Source: Galbula dea (taxonomy: Eukaryota; Chordata; Aves; Piciformes; Galbulidae). Taken from it: a DNA stretch of 64,000 nucleotides. Where the stretch lies: contig VWZX01009189.1 of the NCBI GenBank assembly GCA_013399015.1, positions 608,840 to 672,839 of the forward strand. Direction: 5' to 3'. Shown here in pieces: positions 13,201 through 28,200 of this stretch. The translations under genes and the position numbers were made by a program. Position 1 is the first letter of the stretch. Every line of letters begins with the position of its first letter. The notes under the pieces are model-generated. The model saw only the letters and a list, made by a program, of their open reading frames with translations, ran no database searches and was not told the origin of the DNA.

Positions 13201-16200
13201 GGTGGATGCATATTGTGCTGGAAGTTGCTAAGTTTCCTTAGTTTTGGATGCTCAATATGCTTTGCTTTACCAGAATATACTGTATGTTCTTTCAACAATA
13301 TTCGTAGTGCTCTTCTGATCTCCTAATGCTTGAGAAAGGTAGTATGTCCTTTCTGATACCTAAAACTCAAATGCAAATGAAAAGATGGAGGAATACCATT
13401 TCAGGCATGTTGTTACTTTTAAAACCACAGCTGTGAGGATCACACATTACTTCCCAGATGTTTTTCATACACATTTGATGTTTACTTTTATTGTCTGTTG
13501 GTTGTGTTGGAAGCTAGCTGTCGCTGCTAGTATTTTTCCACCTGCAGAAATATATTATGGTTGGGTTGATTACACAAGCAAGCTCTTTCTATCTTATTTC
13601 TCTTGGAGATGCTGCAGTAAACAATGTTTATGGCTCTCTGAGTTCAGTCTTACCAGAATAGTGTTAAAAATAAGCTTAAGTACCTTTAAGTCCTTGTTCT
13701 CCTACACTTTAATCTTTTTATCACTGATTTTCTTATCTGAATAATTCTTCAGGGCTGCAGGGTTCTGGTTGATGCACGGGACAAACTGGGGATCCCTTGG
13801 CAGTACACGGAGAATGAGAAGCATGGAATGTTTTTGATGGCTTTTGAAAACAAAGCTGGAATGCCCATCGAGCCTCCCACCTTCCAGCTGTATGTACCTG
13901 CGCTGGGCGCGCTCTGGAGGGATTCAGGGATCAAGGAAGCCTTCAGCCGTCGGAGCGAGTACCAGCTGGTGAGTACATGCCATTCATCTTCCTGGTGGGA
14001 GGAAGAGAGTTCCCTGCTGTAGAAATCTCTCTGCAGTGGAAAGGTTGCTTGCTACGTGCAAGATTTAGCCGTTGTACACGCTGCTTGGAGTGAAGCTGTA
14101 AATCTGAGCACTTCAGCAGCAGAAACCAGGGGTAATTGGAGCCAAACTTGAAAAACTGCATGGCAGTAAGAGGGAGTGGAAAAGTGCACATGACTGGATA
14201 AACTGGAAGAGCAGGAGGAACCAAAAAAGGCAGGAATTGGTTGAACTAAAAATATTTTAGCAGCTCAGTAGGTCTGTTCATCGTAGGTCACCGATGAAGG
14301 CTCACTTAATTTGTAACTTTCCAGTCCTGCCAGCTTGCACTGTATTGATACTGGCAAACTATTCCTGCATGCAGATCTTTTGAAGTGAATGCAACACCCC
14401 TTCTGGCTGCTGCTATTTGGCTGTTTCTTTTCATCCTGACGTCTGCAAGTGAAACTCGGATAAGCAACTGCAAGATGACAGTCAGCCTAAAAATGTGCTG
14501 TCTTCCTTGCTGTTTTGTTACTAGGTTTTCATGCTCTTGTGCCAAAATAGCTGCACTTCTGGTATGGACTATGTTTGACAGCTGTTCATAATCCGCTCCT
14601 TTTTCTTCGTACGTGAAAGATGGAGATGCTTCGGGGTTTTCCCCCCTTTTTCTTTTCTTCCTTATTCAGTGAAACAAAGGAATCCTGTAATCCTGATCCC
14701 TGCAACCTGCTACCAAGGATGCTAATTTTTGGGAAATTATATGGAATGCTTTCCTAATTGTTCTAATAAATGTATCTTTGTCACTTTAACATTTTAATTA
14801 CGCTTCAGTCTTCAGGTAGCATTCTTTGTTCTGGGTGTTCTGTCCCCAAGCTGCATTCACACCTGTTTTTTTTAAAAAGACAGTTAAAGGTAAAATTCTT
14901 CATGCTTGGCTATGTTATTAGTGTTTAATTAGACAAGTCAGGCAGAGGATAGAAATATGCCTTTCTATAGTCTCTTGCAAAGGAACTTGATGTAGCTAAA
15001 GGAAAACTAAAGAAATTCAGCAGTGAAAATCTCCTTGTTTGTTTCCCCATGCTGCTCCTCTACATGGATTCTCTAGTGTCTAATGCTGTAGTTAAATTCA
15101 CATTGCAGGCCTTAGGTACTCATCTATCTCCACTAATAAGATACCTATTTGAGTCTTGTTGTTGCATATCTTTGAAATCTGTCCCTGAAGTACCTTGAGA
15201 CTGTTAAATGGCTAAAGAATAAATAAAATGGCTAGGTGAAACTGTCACAGGATGATCGTAGAAACCTCATTTCCTTAGGCTAAAAATGGAACCGTTTCCA
15301 TGTGACGGCACTGAGGATGGGGGAAGGGTGTGCAGGGGGGAGAGAAGATAGATTAATTGTTCCATAAGTCCTAGTGTCTGTAGACACAGACTAAGACTTT
15401 GCTCTTCTAAGCACTGTTCAGACATGGAGTAAAAAGATGGTTTATGCCACAGGGAACTTGAATTTAACATGAGACAACTGCTGAGAGAATCCAGAATAGT
15501 AAGTAATAATTGCATCAGCAGCCTGTTAAGAATTGTTGGGGTTTTTTTTCTGGGAAATGCTATGATCAAGCATGGGTTTGGTTTTTAGGGGGAGATTTGG
15601 GATCATGTGGGAGGTTCATTCTTGTACTGGTTAGCAATAAAATTGCATCAAACTGGAAAAAAGTCAGATTTGTTGAATAAATAGCATTCCAAGAGTAGCA
15701 GGCCTACCTCTGCATTCTCTGGCTTTGAGGATTAAACAGGAAATACCAAAAAAACCCCAAAAAAGCTCCACAAAACCCAAGCATACAGGCAGGCAAATCA
15801 TCATTTCATATGCTGTTATCTTTCAGTATCATGGTACAGTTTCATCATGCCTCTTGTTGGATGGCATTCATATAACCTGTTTGATGTTGCCTGGGCAACC
15901 AGAACTGCTGCGGGCACCAGAACTGGTAACTTGTCAGCTATGGTGTGTTAGAGAAATACTGCATAGCTCAGTCCTGCTGCATGCATCTGTGGCACTAACA
16001 CCTTGAAAATCCTGGGTGTTATTTTACTGTGCAGGCTGCATCACCAGGAGATTATAAAGTACCTCAATTGTAAATAAAAAGCACTTGCTGATGAGATGTG
16101 TTTTAAATGGAATGGATTGTTCTCAACAATACCAGTGCCACTCGATTGGTCACCGAAGAAATTAACACCTAATAACTAGAATGAGTTTTTGTGCCTTGCT

Positions 16201-19200
16201 TCTAGATTCAGCAGAAGTCTGTTTCCCTGAGTACATGGGGATCAGCAGCAGTACAATTACTTTAAAAATAAAGTTTACAACTGCATAACTTTTTAAAGGA
16301 AGCAGGTGCTTTAAAGAGATTCCTTACTTGTAATTGCATATACGTGTATAAACCCATACCTTTATTTAGTTTAAACTCTTGCTGGAAATAGACTCATGTA
16401 AATAAATAGAAGCCAGATATAGTAGACTTGGAAAATCTTTCCTGAACTGATTTTAACTAAGGCTAAAGAAAACACCTTCATCAGCACTCTTTCTCAGTCA
16501 GTGTAAGTGAGCTAGTAAATGGAATGTATTTGATTTGAACTGAATTCACTGTCTTTATAGTAGTTTTTAAATCATTACCAAATTTTTGAAGCTTTAAATC
16601 ACAATTCCTGAATGCTTCTCAACAATGTTTGAAATAACAACTTTGCTCAGCACTTGCATTTTCTTCACTCTGGTCTTACAGTCAACTGAACATCAGCTCT
16701 TTTATTATTATCACTTTGTATTCTAAGCAGCAAGATTATATTGATTATATTGGCCTGCTTTTAAACTCTTTATTTCTGCAAGAAGTTGTCTTTTTGTTTT
16801 TGAACAAAGTAAAACATGTTGGTTGGTTAACTAGAGCTAAAAATTGCAGTGTGCAGGTGCCTTCCTATGGTCTGTAGGGCTGAGCTGAATGACTGACTCG
16901 GCAGTTGCAAACTTATTGAAAGAAAATGGCTCTGACCATAACCCTCTATGATCTGAAAGCTGCTCTGGGACTACAGAAGCTGCCTCTGGGCATTTGAATG
17001 TTTTTCTGCTTCATATTCAGTGCCTAGAAGTGCTGGCTGTAAATCCCTGTCTGGGTCTTTGAGCATTTCAGAAGTGAGTGGGTGGATTCTACAATAGCAG
17101 GGTGCTTTTTTCCTTTTTTTCCCCTTCCCTGTCTTTCTTAAAGCAGACTAACCAATTTCACTTTCTTTTCACAAACATCAGCCTCTTGCTCTTCTCCTCA
17201 GCCTGTCCCCACCGACCCAAGTTCCTCTGTTCCTTGTATGCAAGCCAAGTAGTTTGTGGACAAAAGCTTCATTGTATGTTTGGTTACATTGTCACATCTC
17301 TGTCCTCGTTTTTAACTAGCAGAATAGGAATTCCTTTGTAATCAGGATGTGATTCTTCTCTCTTGCCCTCATTATCATACCCCATTTTCTGTCTGTATGT
17401 TAGAAATGCATTTGTCATGTGTCTGTCCTGTAATATTTGCTCCTTTGAGGTTGCCTGTGACAGTTTGGGCTACTGGATGTTAAGTCTTCATTACCAGCAG
17501 GTGGAGACAAATTCTATTTTGAATGACTTCTCAGAGAAAGGACCTTGGGATTCCAATTATGATTTAATTCAGAGGGTGGAAGCTTCTTCAATGTGAAGCT
17601 AATAACAAGTATTTGGGTATATTTGGGAGTTTAGGTGCATGTATCTGCGAGCTTTTTTTACACCTGTAAATGGTGTTTCCCTTTGTCATCAACCATGGAC
17701 AATGAGGCCAAGGCGGGAATTGCTTTGGTCAGGTGGTTTCTGTTTTGTTTGGTTTGGGTTTTTTCCTCCCTCCTAGGTGTCTAGCATGAAAATGTTAGAA
17801 GCCATTCACTTTTGGTTTAATGTACTCAGAGCAAACAATCTGAAGCGAGCTTAGGTACTTGTTTTGACTTAGTGCAGCTCGGCATGCTTCATGTCATTGT
17901 GGGTGAAGATGGCACAAATAGGGCTTGTCAGGCAAGAAAATGATACTCTTGTGGTCAGAACAGATAATATATTGTGCTCTAGTGCTGTTACAGAGCTTAA
18001 GCTGGTGACTTGCAGATCTGCAAAGGCCTTCATCTGGCTTCATCAGATCGTAAAGCAGAATTGACATTGTTGTATCAGGTTTTTTAAATGCGCACAATGA
18101 TTTTGGGGTTTGTTGTTAAATCTCCTTCCTAACTGCTCTTGGTCAAAGCAGTATCTTTATTTGATTCTTACTGCTTCCCTTCAAAATACCAAGCCTTTCT
18201 AGCCTGTAAATGTGTATTTCATGAGCTCTTGCACTTCTCCTGTGGTGCTAGTTATGTTCTCGTCTCTTCAGGATTGGTGAGGCTATTTACTCTGACCTCT
18301 GAAGCCTCTTTGCAGTTAAGGCAACTGTGCTGAGATATTTACGTGCGGCCAGACCAGCTTCTGACTTGAGCTTACAGATGCCAACCCTTCTTGATAGTGC
18401 AAAGAGCATGGCCATCCAAGGAAGCTGTAGAAAGCATCTGGTTTAATGCAGTTATTCTTCATATACAGAACACATTCATGGTCCATCATTAGAGTATCAG
18501 TTTAAATTACATTGGTGTTATTGATATTCACTGCACTGTTGAAAGAATTTCTTATGTTTTAATGGTTCCTTTTTTTAAAAAAAAAAGCCAGCATTAATGG
18601 GAAGTAGTGGTTCCTGAGAGGAGGGAATAAGGGGATTGCAAATGCAGACAAAAACTTACTACTGTGTCCATAGTTATTTTTAGATCTGTGCACAGGGAAT
18701 TGTATGGAACACTTCCAGTAATAGTTCAAATACTAAGCCTCTGAAGCCTTGGATGTGGGAAGACTGGAAAATGTTTTAAAGTTCCTTTCTTTTGTATCAA
18801 TTCACCATTCTCTGGTGTTTTGAGGTGTGGGGGTTGAAGGGTATTTGTGATAGGACACAAGTCCCTACCCTCTGAATTAACTCTGGTTTTATTTTTTCTC
18901 TAAGCAGACATTTGAAATAAGTCAAAGTGGTTGAATTATGCCTGCCAGAACAGACAGTGTGCTGGTGATGTTGCCTGTTGTCAACAGACTGCTCCTTGCA
19001 TTGCTATAGATTCATTGCTGCTTATGCAAGGAGCTGGTGGCTTCGAAGCCTCCTAGGCAGCCAACTGTGTGTTTAAGGCAGTGTGGAGGTGAGGCACTGG
19101 GCATTTGCACCAATTCCTGATTCATAGTGGACAAATTGCTACTTAAATGTCTTTTTTTTTTTGTATGGAAAATCGAGGTTTAACAGTAGTGAAAGATGAT

Positions 19201-22200
19201 CAGCACTTAGGCTGTATACCAGCTGCTATAGCATATGGAGGTTATGTGGCAGCATTGACTACCTCTAGAAGCCAAGTGAATTGAGAGGTTGGGCAGCAGA
19301 GTACCAGCTTGACATGAGAAGTAGGTGACTTTTGAAGTGCCATGTTAAATGAAATATACAGGAGTGGGCTCTGTTTTTGTCAGGATTATTCAGTGAGCTT
19401 TAGTAGAGATATCTTGAATCCTTAAGTAAAAAATTTCCAGCTGATCATTTGTCTGTAAGATGCAAGGGCAGAGTAGAGTTAGCCTTAAAAGCATGTTTTT
19501 GAGCATTTTACTCTGCTTTCAGCATATGTGCTACAGCACTGAAATGCAGGAGACCTTGTGTCTGGTATCAACATAATGCACCTAATGCACCTCCTCTTGA
19601 TGAAATACCAAGTGTCAAGTTGACTCCAGTTTATACAATTGACCACAGCACAAGAACAAGCTCTTTTTGCAAACTACTGTCTGAATATGAGCTTATACAA
19701 GAGACTATGAATGTTGCTTATCCTGTTGGGTTTGGTTTTGTTGTTTCACTGTTCTTAAAAACAAAAACAGTGTATTTCAGTGAAACCCATTGAGGCTTGA
19801 GCTGTGCTGGTGAGATATACAAAGGAAATACACTGTTCAAAGGGTGGGAAATCTTGTTGCTATTTAATGCACGTAATTGGAACTAGGCAGCCACTCTTTG
19901 CAAAATGACTTTTGAGCTTTGCTTGGGTACTCCTAGTTTGCAGAACTCCTATGAAACTAAATTAACTGCTGGGGAAGTTAAGTGGATTTGTTTCTTTTGT
20001 AGATCTGGATGGGGCATACCCCTCTGACCCAAACATTTGTTAATAATGGATTGACAACAGTGCTCCAAACCAGAAACTGAGCTTGATACTTTGTAATTAC
20101 ACAGTGTTACTCCTGAAAGTGGAGTACATCTATATCTAACAATGTTTCACTTTTTAAAGGCTAGTTATGAAGCTGTAGATGGTAAATAGGCCTGTTTGAA
20201 TTAGCTGTTACTCTTAAGGAGTGACAGTGCTATACAACCTAAGCCTTCCCTTAAATTTGCCACTTGTTTGCTATAAAAATAATAGTGACAGTCTGTTATG
20301 CTATGATTTTCTCTTAGAATTCTGAAAGAGTGGCACAATCTGACATAAGATGTTAAATTATCTTGAGATCATTGACTTGCAGACTTGATCTGTGGAGCTT
20401 GAATGTTACTGTGCTCTGGACTCATTTTGCAGGGTGGGTTATGGAGATGTTTCTCTTTAGTTCAATGTCTAAGCAAGGTTTTATGCCAGTATTGCGGCAA
20501 TTAAAAGTGCCAGAGGCCTATGTTTAAATTCTTAGTTCTAGTTCTGTCCTCTAACGCAAAGACCTCAAAAGTTTATGGTCAAGTCATAGAGTTTGGCTCA
20601 TCTTTGTATAGCAAAATAAGTTAATTGCTTGTTTAACTGTAACACTGCAAAACATTGTGGCTGGTCTGTAGTAGGAAGGATTAGCAATTGCAGTCCCTGG
20701 CTTCTCATCCTGTGTCTCTAAGACCAAATAGGAAGATTTGTTTTCAGACCAAAGTCTCATGTAAGAACTTGAAACAAAAATGGCATTTTATTAAAGGAGG
20801 TGAGAGTTAGTGAGTTACAGTTTGGGTTTTATTAAAAATTGAGATGTAACATAAAGGAAAATGCAGCTGGAAACCTTTGCACAGAGTTCTGTGGATATTG
20901 GCTAATACTGCATGGCTCATCACTTTGCATCTGCAGAGGTTAAATATTGGGCCTGGTATTATAGCTGCAGTATCCTAAAAATAAATGCTTAAAGGAGATA
21001 TGTTAATGGGTCTGCTGCCACCAGAAGAGCTCCTTGAGCAGCATGGTGTTTGGCTGCAGCAGTGCTAGGGTGTTTGACAGTCACTGAGATTCAAATTCAG
21101 GACTCAGCTGGAGCAGCAGGCAGGGTTGAGGATGCCTTCATAACACTTGGTCTGTCGCCTACTCCAAGGCATCCTTCACTTGGTAATCTCAGTTTTGCTT
21201 CAAGTGTCACTGAGCAAGAGGTGAGAAGAACTTGCATTTAAAGTAGGCTGGATTCAAAACCATTTTGAGAATCAGAGGTCATAAATCATCTTACACTGCA
21301 AATCATTTTGAATTCTTGTGAAATCTCCTTGTGCAGTATCTTTTCTCAATGACAGAAAACATTCTCTCAAGCAGAGCCATCCACAGAGAGCTTTGTGATG
21401 GCTAAAACACTTATTAGCTCTTGAGAAATACTTTCTGCTATTGGAGAGAAATAACAAGAACCAGAAGGGTTATGGATTATGACCTTTTCAAGAGTGCAAA
21501 TGGAAAAGCATTAGAGAACAGGGATTTGTTACAGTACCTACCTGTGGTCCTGCCATGATTTGCTCCTGGCCTTAGGTTATGACAAAATGCAACAGCTGGA
21601 TGAAATGTAGCCTGCATGGAATTGGGAGGTTAAGTTGGAAAGTAACAAGCAGATCATACATAATAAATAAGTGGATAACAAGAAATTGATATGCCTACCA
21701 TATGGGAACTGGGACAGACACTGAATTAAAAGAGCTGTGCTACTGACTGTTCTGCTACTCTGGGTAGTGAATTCCTGGCACTCTAAATAAGGCTTCTAAA
21801 ATAGGAAAAATTGTAGAGCTCAAAAACTTGGGGCAAAATCACCTCTCAAGTCTGTAAAATGTAGAGTGTATTAATACACTTCATTAATGCCCTGCTGTCT
21901 GTGGATCCCAAAAGGCTGAACTTCAGACTGTGTGGTCCTACTTTTTAACTTTAAGGTTACTGGACATAGATGCAGGAGTCTTGTATTTTTATGGTACTGG
22001 GTGAGGCTGCCTGTAGGAGTTTTTGCTTTTGACCCTTGCTTGCCAGCAAATCTTGACTGTATTTTTGGTGTAGCTAAGGTGAATGAGAAACAACTTCATA
22101 GGTACAGCTCCCATCTTGAAAATTCTTTACAAGAATTTGCATTTTGCCTAATGATTGCCTTTTTTTTTGGTTTCTCTTCACTCCTGTATTTTGTGGAGAA

Positions 22201-25200
22201 TAATCTTCTTTTGTCTTTACCTCTTAGTAATTGAGCCCACTAGAGAACTGTGTCCCAAAAGATTTACAGAATAAATCCTGTACTCATCCTTGCCTCTCTC
22301 TGTATGTGTGAGGTAGCAGTTATATTTTGATGTCTCTTACCTTCAGTAGCTGAAACACAAAATCTAATGTTCTTAGGCTGGAAAAGTCCCTTTTGGCTCC
22401 TAACACTTGAGAATAAATGCCACCCTGCTTCTGGAAAGAAGCTTTAATTTTATTATGTATAAAGTAATTAGAAAAAATACTCAGTATGTTTGTCTTTGCA
22501 GAATTGTTGTTCTAAGCCCTAATTAGTGCTACTCTAAATCTTGCAGGACTGTATTGAATATAAGGATTTGTTCAGAGCAAGTACAGCTGTAATTAATCTT
22601 TGCATTCCCATCAAGAAATGCTGGCACATGCTGTGAGAAACAAGGAAGGAAACTTTCAGTTCAGGCTGTCTGAGCCAGTACCCAACTACTGCTGAAACCA
22701 CTGGAGTAATCTTTTTATCCCTTTCTAGTGTGCAGGAAAGTTCTGAGCAGAAACAAATCCAACCCAGTGAGCAGCCTTTAGCTTTTGATTGTGCTGTTTA
22801 ATTTTCATGTTCAAAAAGTTTCCAATGGCTCTCAGTAATCAGGAGACTTCAAAATTGGCAACCAGTATCTCCATAGAGATTCCCAGTAATGAGCCTGTGT
22901 TCCAGAAATCTGAGCAAGTTAAGTACATTTAAAGATGCTCTCTCTGTATGACTGAGTCTAATAAACAGTTCCTACTGCAATTTGGTGGAAGCAGAAGAGG
23001 GCTAATGCATTAAGTAATTAGCATGTGTGTAGGTTAAAACCATGGTAGCAAGTGAGGACAACTTCTAGTTGCAAGAAAATGCCTGCATTATGCAGCAATG
23101 CATGTTAATGTTTATCTGTTTACACTGGAGTCTAAAAACAATCCAGAGTATTGTTTCTAGTGAAGGGGCTCCACTTGTCAGACTGGTTTCAACCCTTCAA
23201 TCTCCATGGTATAGCTGAAATGGAGACTGTTATATCTGTGCTCCTCTGCTAGGAGTTTTCAGAGGTTTTGGTGTGTTAAAGCTATGTGCAGTACCTGAAG
23301 ATCCAGCCAGGACTGACTTAGCTGTGTAAAAGAAAAGGCTCCTGCTGCTTGCTGTATGCTGTTAGCAGTGTTATGAGCCTATGGCTGGTTTCAGGAAATA
23401 AGGCCAAAAAATAAAAGGCATGCAAAAGAAGAGAGGAAGGGTTTTGTAAAGCACATCTCCCTGACATGGCTCACTCTGCTCAGAAAAAAAGTGCTGGCAA
23501 TGCACTTTAGAAAGTTCCAGTTCTACAGGTCAGCTTTTTGCACTTTGTGTGTTCTCTGTTGGAATTCAGCTTTCTGAAGGTCCCAGACCTTGTCCACTCT
23601 ACCTAGATCTGGCACAGCAAGCAAGGGTGATTTCAGAGTCTTCCAGTAAGAGGTTAAGGCTTGGATTTTTCAAAGGGGGCCACTGAATTAAATAGGATAA
23701 TGGCTAGTAAATGCTTTCAGGCTTTCCTGAATGTCGTCTTATAAGCTATGTAGGATCAAGAACAAGTAACAAACACAAATAAGCAAAACATTAAAAACTA
23801 GGTTTGTTTTCATGAGGAACTCTTAGTGGCATGCATTCTGTGTTTTGGTTTTTTTTAGTTAAGGGAACAGATATTTGAAGTTGTTCTTAGCTTGCCACAC
23901 TGACAGTAAATTACATTTCATGGGCCTATGTCCTTTAAAAGACAGGACCTGGCAGAAAGCTGAAAAAGAGAAGGCAGGTAGGATAGGTACCAGTAACTTG
24001 CTTAGTTGGGTATGTATTGTTCTTGCTAGCTATCCAAATCTTCATTCTTCTGCACTGACTTCTTGAAAAGATTATAGTTTCCTTCACCTGCTTTTCTTTT
24101 GTTTTCCCCTGCTGTCTCTCTAACAAGCCTGCTCTGCCTTAAATCCCTGTTCTGCTTGATGTGTCATGCAAGGAGAGAGCTGAGCTTGGGCTGTAGTTGT
24201 GTGACAGTGTAATCACAGTGAGCAATAGGAAATGGTGGGTTAGGGAGTTCTGCTTTGCACTGTGCTGTTGCTTATGTTGGCACAGCTGGGTTTTTTGGAA
24301 GCTCTGCTGTAAATTGGGAAGCTCTTCTAAGGCAGAGTGAGATCTTGTGACTGTAAGCACAGCTAAGGTAGTGACATGCTATGGCCTTGGTGAAGGAGCA
24401 AGCAGCTGGCATTGCAAGTTATCATGAGTCACCTTAACCTGGTGCTTGCCAAGGAATGATGACAGTGTCTTTATCTCACTGATCCTTTGCCCAAGCAATG
24501 GTGCCTTTCCTCCATAAGTCTTTCCTGGTGCTAAAATAAGATGCCTGTACCTTGAGGATGCTGTTTATGTATTTAAATGTTTGTATTCCAAGTTATCAGA
24601 GTATCTGAAGTGTTTGCATACTGCTCAGAGTCCTGGTCTGTTTCACAGATACAGGGTGTAGAGGTGGATGGAGGTGGTGAGTAGTGGGAGGGAAGAAACA
24701 CAGTATTTTAGCTTTTGAGTTTGTGAAATGATAGCTGTGCAACAATGGAGATTTTCATAGTCTGTTTGACTTAAGGATGCATCTGACCCTGATACTGTTC
24801 CAGAAAATCTCTTGAGGTTTCCTACTTCCACAAATGGGCCAGCTGATAACTGACCACGAATGGAAGGAGCAGAGCTGATAAGCTGCCTTCTCAAATGAGA
24901 AAAGGAAGATTGGCTCAAGACCCTGCTTCTTCTGTACCTGCACTAGCTGGGAAGGCTTTCTGTGACAAAGGCAGAAGGCAGCATGGTCTCCACCTTCTCA
25001 TAGTGTGCAACTATACTTAAAGCAGCTCTGTGGAATAAACCTGTTTTGCTCTATTGATGACTTAGTATTTGGGGAAGAGGAGGAAACCTGCTTGGAAACA
25101 TCATGCAAGATTTTCTGTTTGGGAAAGTGGAAAACATGTTGCTCTGAGAATTTATTGACACCTTTCAAATGTCTCCTCTGTATACAACACAGATTCCTGC

Positions 25201-28200
25201 AGTTCAGACTGTGGCAGACTTGTGCTTCACTTGGCTTTACTCCTGAACAAACTGTTGGTGTTTGTCTGTGGAAGGTCTGCTCTCCATCCTGCCCCCAAAG
25301 CCTCTTCATTTCACTTGCTTTCCTTGATACTCCCCTAATTCTACTTTGGAAAACTCAGTAAAATCTCAAACTGATGAAATAGTGGTTTATTGATGAAACT
25401 CTTTCCTATTTAATTCCATCTCTGAGTTCTATGTTGAAGGCTTTGATCCCTCTAGTTTCAGTCTGGAAGGATTACAGTACTGAATCAGTAATGACGTGAG
25501 CAGGAGGCAAAAGAACCACCTATTATATCCTGTTTTATGCTGTCTTTCTCCCAGTCTAGCACATGCATTCTAGGTTGCAAGGAGTTCAGATGGCTGTCCA
25601 CGTGGCTGGACTGCTTCCTCCTCTGTAGTTCAGTAGGATGTGACCAGAGCTTTAATTAGGGTTGAGGGTTTTTTATAGGCCAGTCTGCTCAACAGCTTGT
25701 AGAAGTTTGTTAAACCCACTTCAGTTTCCACAGCTGCTTGATTAATTTACATGTGTATATGAAGCCTTAAGGATGGAAGCAAAGTTACTTACTTCAAATT
25801 GCATATTACATCTTGGGATTTGTTTTCAGATGGTTACAGTGCTTAATTTGTATAAAGCAGATTCATGCAAGGATGAACCAAAATAAAACTTTCCATTTGA
25901 TACAAGACATCAATATTACTTACAGGCTTTTTTCCTCCATGCTATATCCTTTCTAATAAGCTTGAGCTTCAAGCTTTATGATGATTGAGGACTGTGTCAA
26001 AGGACTCAGCTATAGAAGCACATGAAAACAGGATGGAGTTGCACATTAATAGAGCTGTTGTTCATGCAGTTACCAACCCCATCTCACCCTGAGAGTTTTT
26101 CCTTAGGGATGTTTGATCCTTTAGTGAATCAGTACCTGAACAGCTTTAATTTTTCAGCTTGGGTAAATCCATTCCAATTTTGGGTTTGGAAGTTAAAGTA
26201 ATGATGTGAGTTGTGTGGTAGGATGCATTGAAGTGAACAATGCAGGGAAAGCAATTCTGAATGTTTTGAAAAGGGACAGATTTTGAAATGAAATCAAGAA
26301 GTTTAGGTTACTTAAAATTTTCATACTAAAGTATCAATAGCAATAAGGTTTAAGTGCAAATTTGAAAGAACTTTTTTGTGCCAAGACAATGCTCAGGATG
26401 AGAGAGAATATTTGGAAAAATTGCTGTGTCTTGGATGTGAATAAAGAAGGTGTGTTGAGGTAATGACTGTAAATCAGATCACAGAGAACTTGGTTGTGAA
26501 TGGAAACAAATTTATTCTGGATCACCAAAGCTTGTTTGAAGTTGACTATTGCTCATCCACTGGACTCACCATGTCTCTGCCACTGGAACAGGAGAGATGA
26601 GGTTATAGGGAGGGCAGTCACTTGGGTGAAACCCTCTCAGACCTGAAGCACTGCTGTGAACTGGTAAAACAAATGCTCTTGGCATATGACATGAGACAAC
26701 TTAACTTCATTGTTAGTGATCTAGGAGAGCTACAGGTGCATGTAAAGGTCAGACTTTGTAGAAGGAAATACCAATCTTGGGTAAGTGGGTGAACATGAGA
26801 TGTTGAGTAGCTTCTCAGTGCCAAGAGCAAGCTAGTATATGTCATGAAATTCCACTGGTTTGAGAAGTCAGTGGAAGAGCAAACACAGTAACAGCTGACA
26901 GAAACAGTGCAGGTCAAAGTTGGTCAGCCTCTTAGAACTAATAAATGCCAAGCTATTATTGAAAACACTTTTTTGTTTCTAGGGCAAATGATTTTTGAAA
27001 ATCAAGACATAGAAACTGGCTTGAGCAGTCTCTCAGACCTGCAAGCTTTGTGTTCTCTGTGGTTGAGCCTACTGAGTGCTGAGGTCATGGGCATGGTGAA
27101 AAACTTCAGAGTCATGTAAGCAAGGTAGAATTTGGTTTTTTCTGCACCCTGCTGCCTAGACATTTTGTTTTGTAGGAATCAAACTGTTAAGTAGCATACC
27201 TGAGTGCAACTAAGACTTAACTTGCATTTTACCTTGGTCTGATTTCCACCTGAAACCTAAGTTTCAATTACTGAACAGCTTTCTGAAGCTTGCAAGACAA
27301 TTTGTAGCCCACATTGCATCTAGAAATGTTTTGGTTGTGTACATACAAACAAAATGAGAATCTGTTTTAAATCAGAGATAGATAACACTTTCCAATCCAT
27401 ATAGTCACCCTTTAACAACAGGCAGAAAAATTTCAGTAAAATATGTCTGAGGTGATGTTTCCACAGGAAGTGAAGCATTAGAGCCCTCTGCAACAAATGC
27501 TTTGGTGTAGAAGTGGAGTAGGAAGCATTGTCTGCGAGATACTCAAGGTTATGCCTGTTCTAAATGCATTCAAGTTGCTTAGCTTTCCAGCTGGCCACCT
27601 GCCATGGAAAAGTCCAAGCTCTACATTCTCTCATAGCTGGTGTTAGCTGTTTTTTTCAGCTCACAAGATCTTAGATATTTATTTCCCATCCCTTGATCTG
27701 ATAAGATTTGAAAGGGAAACTCACTGGTAAACTTGTGATTTAGTCTTGATCAGATAGTCAGCGTTGTTGACTAGATTAATTCATAAGACTGGGGTGTTTT
27801 TTCTTTGTCAGTGTCTATTCTGGTTGTGCAGATGTCTTCTGTAAACAAAGCAAGTTTCAGGTTTGCATACTGAGCTGCTGAAAACAAAGCATGGGACTGG
27901 GGTCACATAATAATGGCACTGTGCATTGGTCCTGGCCACTTGCAAAAACATCCAGTTGCTTCTAAGTACTGAGGCAGTAGTTGGAAATGCCCAGGTTTTT
28001 TTTTTGCATGGCACTTGCCCCCTGACAGTAAATGGGATCGTTTGCTAGTGATTGGCCAGAACCTTGGCTCTAGCTTCCATTTACAGCTCTGGCAAGATTG
28101 CTGCTTTCAGTTGTCTTCTCTTGTGCGTTTTAGCTGCCTGTGCTTGGAATGAGAAGCTGAGCTGGCGTGTGTGAGTTCAGCCGCAGAGAACCTCCGGTGG

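Noticed and set aside
13385..13744. A 119-codon ORF just before GNA12 exon 2
   Set aside because: It ends 9 bases before the true acceptor, in a different frame, and its translation is hydrophobic and AT-driven. It is intronic.
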